A stretch of 7,222 bases of DNA, taken from the NCBI GenBank assembly GCA_937881285.1, contig CALGEU010000356.1, positions 1 to 7,222 of the forward strand, read 5' to 3'. Shown here piece after piece: positions 4,708 through 7,222 of the stretch. The stretch is from an uncultured Clostridia bacterium. Lineage in GTDB: Bacteria > Bacillota > Clostridia > Christensenellales > CAG-917. Both the position numbers and the translations under genes were made by a program. The notes under the pieces were generated by a model. It was not told where the DNA came from. It was given only the letters and a program-made list of their open reading frames with translations, and did not search any database. Positions within the stretch are counted from its first letter, which is position 1. Each line of letters opens with the position of its first letter.

Positions 4708-5712
4708 TTGCTACAAAATGATTTAATCGACAAAAGGGAAAAGGAACAAACAATAAAAACTTATTATGATGAACTGAATAAAATTGCGGAGTTATACAAA
4801 GATCGAGAGAATGAAAAGAAATTAACTGCTTGTAAAAACCTGTGTTATTTATCAATCAATACTTTTGATATGTTTGTTGAAGCGGTTAATTTTGATGTTC
4901 CACCATCTTTACCTGCCTTTGAAAGACTAGCCATTATTCTTGAAAAGGAACAGAAATACTCTGATGCTCTTGAAATAGCCGAATTATCTGCTTTCTTTAA
5001 GCAAACGACGATTAGCAATCGCATCATAAGGCTACAAAACGCCATAAATAGTGGAAAAATTGATAAATCAACGGGTAACGAGAAATTACAATACCATATA
5101 AGTGATCTCAAAAAACTAGACGGCGATTTCAAGAACAAAATACTTGCTATCCCCCTAATTATCGAAAAGAACAAGTACGACTATAATAAAACAACTGATT
5201 TCGTTGATGACTACGTCGTTTTGGATATTGAAACAACAGGATTAGATTATAAGCGTGATGTTATTCTCGAAATAGGTTGTTTGAAATATAAAAACCATCA
5301 ACTTGTTGATACTTTTCATACACTTATCAATCCTGGAATGCACATTCCCGAACAGACAACAGAAGCTAATCATATAACAGATGATATGGTGAAAGATGCG
5401 CCATTCGCAAGTGAAAAACTAAAGGAATTGATTGATTTTATTGGGAACAATGTTATAGTAGGACACAATGTAGGATTTGATATAAAATTCTTAATAACTG
5501 CTTGTTGTTTTTGTATTATCGATTATCCAAAATTTACAACGATAAACACAATAACATTAGCCCATAAATATTTACCATTAGACAGTTATTCTTTGGACAG
5601 TATCAGAAAGTATTTTCACAACAATGATATTGCGCATAGAGCCATATCAGATTGCGAAATGACTGCAATGCTATATCAATACTGTTACGAACAAAACAGC
5701 AAAAATATTTAA
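4708..5712 (+). CDS. DnaQ-family (DEDDh) 3'-5' exonuclease, start uncertain
   Basis: Residues 168-327 (numbered from the TTG) form a DEDDh exonuclease domain: Exo I 'VVLDIETTGLD' with D173 and E175, Exo II 'GHNVGFDIKFL' with D258, and Exo III 'HRAISDCEMTAML' with H310 and D315. All four acidic residues and the histidine are present, so it should be active, removing nucleotides from DNA or RNA 3' ends with two metal ions. Residues 1-160 are helical and charged, with a TPR-like 'FERLAIILEKEQKYSDALEIAE' stretch. The TTG at 4708 has no ribosome site and the frame is open back to 4621, so the true N-terminus is probably the hydrophobic ORF at 4548 through a frameshift. It ends 16 bases before the integrase. 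The gene is more AT-rich than the early operon, suggesting separate acquisition. Confidence 0.82.
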   Translation: MLQNDLIDKREKEQTIKTYYDELNKIAELYKDRENEKKLTACKNLCYLSINTFDMFVEAVNFDVPPSLPAFERLAIILEKEQKYSDALEIAELSAFFKQTTISNRIIRLQNAINSGKIDKSTGNEKLQYHISDLKKLDGDFKNKILAIPLIIEKNKYDYNKTTDFVDDYVVLDIETTGLDYKRDVILEIGCLKYKNHQLVDTFHTLINPGMHIPEQTTEANHITDDMVKDAPFASEKLKELIDFIGNNVIVGHNVGFDIKFLITACCFCIIDYPKFTTINTITLAHKYLPLDSYSLDSIRKYFHNNDIAHRAISDCEMTAMLYQYCYEQNSKNI

Positions 5713-5728
5713 TAAATTCAACTATACT

Positions 5729-6838
5729 ATGCCAAACACATTCAAGTACAACATCCAAGAGCGCGAAACAAAAAACAACGGGACATTATACGACCTGTAT
5801 TTTTACATACAAACGCCCGACGGACGCAAGCAAAAAAAATTATCAGGGTTCAAAACTAAAAAACTTGCACGTCAAGCCTATGAGCAATTCATAGCAACAT
5901 ACATTGCTACTCCAAAGCAGTATAACGGAAAAAGTGTTGTCACTTACGAAATTGCACGTCGTGAATATCTCGGCGCTGTTCAATCAATGATAAAAGAGAG
6001 TTCTCTATATGATTTTATCCATACTGCAAGAGCGCATTATGATGAGTTTTTCGCAGGACGAGACATGCATACAATAACAAAACAAGACATTATTGCTTGG
6101 CAAGATTATTTGTGGGCAAAGAAATATCGTGGAAAACTCTACACTCAAAAAACACTTTCTAAAATATATGGACAGTTTTGTGTATTCTACTCATGGTGTG
6201 TAGAACACTACGGTTTGACCGATGCCTTAAAAGGTGTAAAAATGCCACGCAGAAAAGATAATAAAGAACCACGACAAATATGGACAGAAGCCGAATTTGA
6301 ACAATTTATTGCATGCGTAGACACATTGAAATACAAGGCTCTATTCACTACATTGTACTATTGTGGTTGCCGCGTCGGAGAATTACAAACGCTTTCGCCG
6401 CAAGATTATGACGGAAAACAACTTTTCATACACGCCACGTATTCCCGAAAAACCATCGATGGCGCACCTTATCGCATTACAGAAACAAAAAACTACAAAT
6501 CGCGATATGTTCCGTTGCCTGAAAAAACAACCCATTTGCTCAATGAATGGCTTCAATACAAAGAAAAGAATAATATGAAAAACAATTTCATTTTTGGTGA
6601 ATCTGATCCGATTTCATTAAATGCGATACAAAAAGCGTTCTCAAATGGAATCGAAAAATCAGGCGTAAAAAAGATAAGAATACATGACCTGCGCCACTCT
6701 TACGTTTCACTTTTGATGTCTAAAGGTGCTAACTTCGGTGTCATTGCCGCACTCATTGGAGACACGCTTGAACAAGTTGTAAAAACTTATGCACACCACA
6801 CCGAAGATGATAAAAAAGCAATCGTCTCAATGCTGTAA
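5729..6838 (+). CDS. int: Tyrosine site-specific integrase, 369 aa
   Basis: Residues 1-60 are an arm-type DNA-binding domain (MPNTFKYNIQERETKNNGTL, then 'GRKQKKLSGFKTKKLARQAYEQF'). Residues ~72-165 form the SAM-like core-binding domain, and ~185-369 the catalytic domain. Catalytic residues visible are R215 in 'YYCGCRVGEL', a probable lysine K254 in 'TETKNYKSR', H319 and R322 in 'IHDLRHSYV', and the nucleophile Y354 in 'VKTYAHH'. The second-box histidine is replaced by aspartate (D345, 'LIGDTLEQ'), a variation I recall in other Firmicute integrases. It catalyses phage integration and, with an excisionase, excision. The ATG has no Shine-Dalgarno site; translation may be coupled to the exonuclease 16 bases upstream or be weak by design. 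The attachment-site remnant follows about 80 bases after the stop, the usual arrangement. Confidence 0.95.
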   Translation: MPNTFKYNIQERETKNNGTLYDLYFYIQTPDGRKQKKLSGFKTKKLARQAYEQFIATYIATPKQYNGKSVVTYEIARREYLGAVQSMIKESSLYDFIHTARAHYDEFFAGRDMHTITKQDIIAWQDYLWAKKYRGKLYTQKTLSKIYGQFCVFYSWCVEHYGLTDALKGVKMPRRKDNKEPRQIWTEAEFEQFIACVDTLKYKALFTTLYYCGCRVGELQTLSPQDYDGKQLFIHATYSRKTIDGAPYRITETKNYKSRYVPLPEKTTHLLNEWLQYKEKNNMKNNFIFGESDPISLNAIQKAFSNGIEKSGVKKIRIHDLRHSYVSLLMSKGANFGVIAALIGDTLEQVVKTYAHHTEDDKKAIVSML

Positions 6839-6856
6839 AGAATTACTTAATTATTA

Positions 6857-6903
6857 CAAAACACAATATATAGTATCAATTTTACATTGCAAAACACTAT
6901 ATA
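6857..6903. repeat. Short repeats in AT-rich region beside attachment site (possible Int arm sites)
   Basis: The gap between integrase and attachment core holds CAAAACAC twice (6857-6864 and 6890-6897, 33 bp apart). It also holds TATATAGT (6867-6874) with its inverse ACTATATA (6896-6903), and a further CAATATAGT at 6911-6919 running into the core. Short direct and inverted repeats in AT-rich DNA here fit integrase arm-type or core-type binding sites, but AT-rich sequence makes chance repeats common. Confidence 0.4.
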
Positions 6904-6917
6904 ATGTTTTCAATATA

Positions 6918-6935
6918 GTCCACCCCTCTCCACCA
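6918..6935 (+). other. Attachment-site core: 3' end of a tRNA gene (attL/attR remnant)
   Basis: GTCCACCCCTCTCCACCA parses as the last 18 bases of a tRNA: two T-loop bases, T-stem strand CCACC, seven-base acceptor strand CCTCTCC, discriminator A and CCA. The matching 5' strand (GGAGAGG) and a T-loop TTCGA are absent upstream, so this is a remnant, not a whole gene. Integration into a tRNA 3' end leaves such a copy at one prophage end and the restored tRNA at the other, outside this window. The acceptor and A73 would suit a tRNA-Tyr-type gene, but identity is a guess. The repeated core may extend slightly left of 6918. Confidence 0.72.
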
Positions 6936-6937
6936 CG

Positions 6938-6971
6938 AAAATCCGTGCTGTTTGGCACGGATTTTCTTTTT
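6938..6971 (+). terminator. Rho-independent terminator (original tRNA terminator)
   Basis: AAAATCCGTGC (6938-6948) and GCACGGATTTT (6955-6965) form a perfect 11-bp stem with a 6-base loop, followed by CTTTTT. It begins two bases after the CCA of the tRNA remnant, where a bacterial tRNA terminator belongs. It now also serves to end transcripts from the integrase. Confidence 0.9.
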
Positions 6972-7038
6972 AAGACAATCCTTTGCCTTTCAGCAGAATT
7001 TTCGCGGCACTACCACGCAGAAAATCTTTGCTATCAGC

Positions 7039-7146
7039 TCAAACACGGACAAAAACTCCTGCCACAATTCCGCAGATTGTCTGCTTGCTATCCAAGCTGA
7101 GATGTGCTTTTTTCTTTGTAAAGGGCGTGGATTTGACTGTTTTCAT
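7039..7146 (-). CDS. Doubtful 35-aa reading frame in flanking DNA
   Basis: An ATG at 7146-7144 overlaps the stop of the frame to its right as ATGA and opens 36 codons (starting MKTVKSTPFTKKKAHLSLDS, then a hydrophobic ICGIVAGVFV segment). The 4-base overlap is gene-like, but there is no Shine-Dalgarno site and I recognise no family. It could be a real small coupled gene or chance. Apart from this and the partial frame at the right edge, I see nothing in 6972-7142. Confidence 0.25.
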   Translation of the reverse strand: MKTVKSTPFTKKKAHLSLDSKQTICGIVAGVFVRV

Positions 7147-7222
7147 AAGCAGCCGCTACTCTGCATATCATTAAAAATCTTTTCAAGGCTGTTTTCGCTT
7201 GACGGAACGATTTTTATTTGAT
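7143..7222 (-). CDS. Doubtful C-terminal end of a gene entering from the right edge
   Basis: Reading leftward from the window edge, one minus-strand frame gives QIKIVPSSENSLEKIFNDMQ followed by SSGCL and a TGA at 7145-7143; the other two minus frames close quickly. The composition looks like a normal protein tail (a helix SLEKIFNDMQ), and the following 35-aa frame overlaps it by 4 bases. With only 25 residues visible I cannot name the product. If real, it is a host gene convergent with the integrase, across the terminator. Confidence 0.35.
   Translation of the reverse strand, partial: QIKIVPSSENSLEKIFNDMQSSGCL

Larger units (their letters stand above)
1..6935. mobile_element. Prophage, integrase-proximal end (left part outside window)
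   Basis: A leftward recombination/replication operon, a divergent CI/Cro-type switch, a rightward repressor-exonuclease-integrase segment, and a tRNA 3'-end remnant just past the integrase together form the lysogeny end of a temperate phage. The right boundary is placed at the CCA of the tRNA remnant (6935); the left boundary lies outside the window. No structural, packaging or lysis genes are visible, so whether the element is complete cannot be judged. An integrative element that borrowed phage modules is possible, but the replisome organizer and annealing protein favour a phage. Confidence 0.88.

Noticed and set aside
4685..4724. ATG at 4685 as a start for the exonuclease
   Set aside because: It is in a different frame from the exonuclease and meets a stop after 13 codons.
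6839..6935. A complete tRNA gene ending at 6935
   Set aside because: Only the last 18 bases fit a tRNA. There is no 5' acceptor strand GGAGAGG, no anticodon arm and no 5' T-stem upstream, so it is a remnant.
6789..7221. Plus-strand frames running through the terminator and flanking DNA
   Set aside because: They start within the integrase end, the terminator or just after it, have no ribosome sites and low-complexity phenylalanine/serine-rich products. None resembles a protein.
1..7222. CRISPR array, insertion sequence, or toxin-antitoxin pair
   Set aside because: No spaced direct repeats, transposase or terminal inverted repeats were seen. The two hydrophobic microproteins lack the antisense RNA or antitoxin context needed to call a toxin system.

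Overview
The window is the integrase-proximal end of a temperate phage integrated in a low-to-moderate-GC Firmicute, probably a clostridial or gut-type species. The evidence for the host is AAGGAG-type Shine-Dalgarno sites before most genes, a consensus sigma-A promoter, and protein types common in Firmicute prophages (S24 repressor, Rad52/Sak-like annealing protein, replisome organizer). The species cannot be told from this DNA. The prophage fills positions 1 to about 6935 and continues off the left edge; host chromosome appears to begin at about 6936.

Leftward early operon (minus strand, 3722 down to 1). Genes in transcription order: a 69-aa unknown, a Cro-like XRE regulator, a 73-aa probable small DNA-binding protein, a 54-aa unknown, a 76-aa unknown, a Rad52-like single-strand annealing protein with an SSB-like C-terminal tip, a 31-aa single-span membrane microprotein, a 173-aa protein with a possible NinB-like motif, a GIY-YIG endonuclease, a 116-aa winged-helix protein, and the N-terminus of a replisome organizer cut by the window edge. 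Genes abut or overlap by 4 to 8 bases, so this looks like one translationally coupled recombination and replication operon.

Switch region (3723-3899). A strong leftward promoter (TTGACA, 17 bases, TACAAT) faces a weaker rightward promoter for the repressor. Four 17-bp operator-like palindromes fit TAYRAG-N5-CTYGTA: three cover the leftward promoter and one covers the predicted start of the repressor transcript.

Rightward lysogeny segment (3900-6838). This holds an S24/LexA-type CI repressor, then a 27-aa hydrophobic ORF whose Shine-Dalgarno site touches the repressor stop codon, then a DnaQ-family DEDDh exonuclease ORF without a convincing start, then a tyrosine integrase. The hydrophobic ORF and the exonuclease ORF are in different frames, but a single +1 shift in an 11-base interval would join them into one protein of about 387 aa. 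That would be a membrane-anchored or exported exonuclease, apparently transcribed with the repressor in the lysogen. It is the best candidate here for an undescribed lysogenic-conversion or superinfection-exclusion function. The segment is visibly more AT-rich than the early operon, in line with mosaic origin.

Right junction (6839-7222). An AT-rich stretch with short repeats leads to an 18-base sequence that parses exactly as the 3' end of a tRNA (half T-arm, acceptor strand, discriminator A, CCA). A perfect 11-bp rho-independent terminator follows two bases later. This is the expected attachment-site remnant of integration into a tRNA 3' end. The last ~250 bases are probably host DNA and hold only weakly supported minus-strand reading frames.
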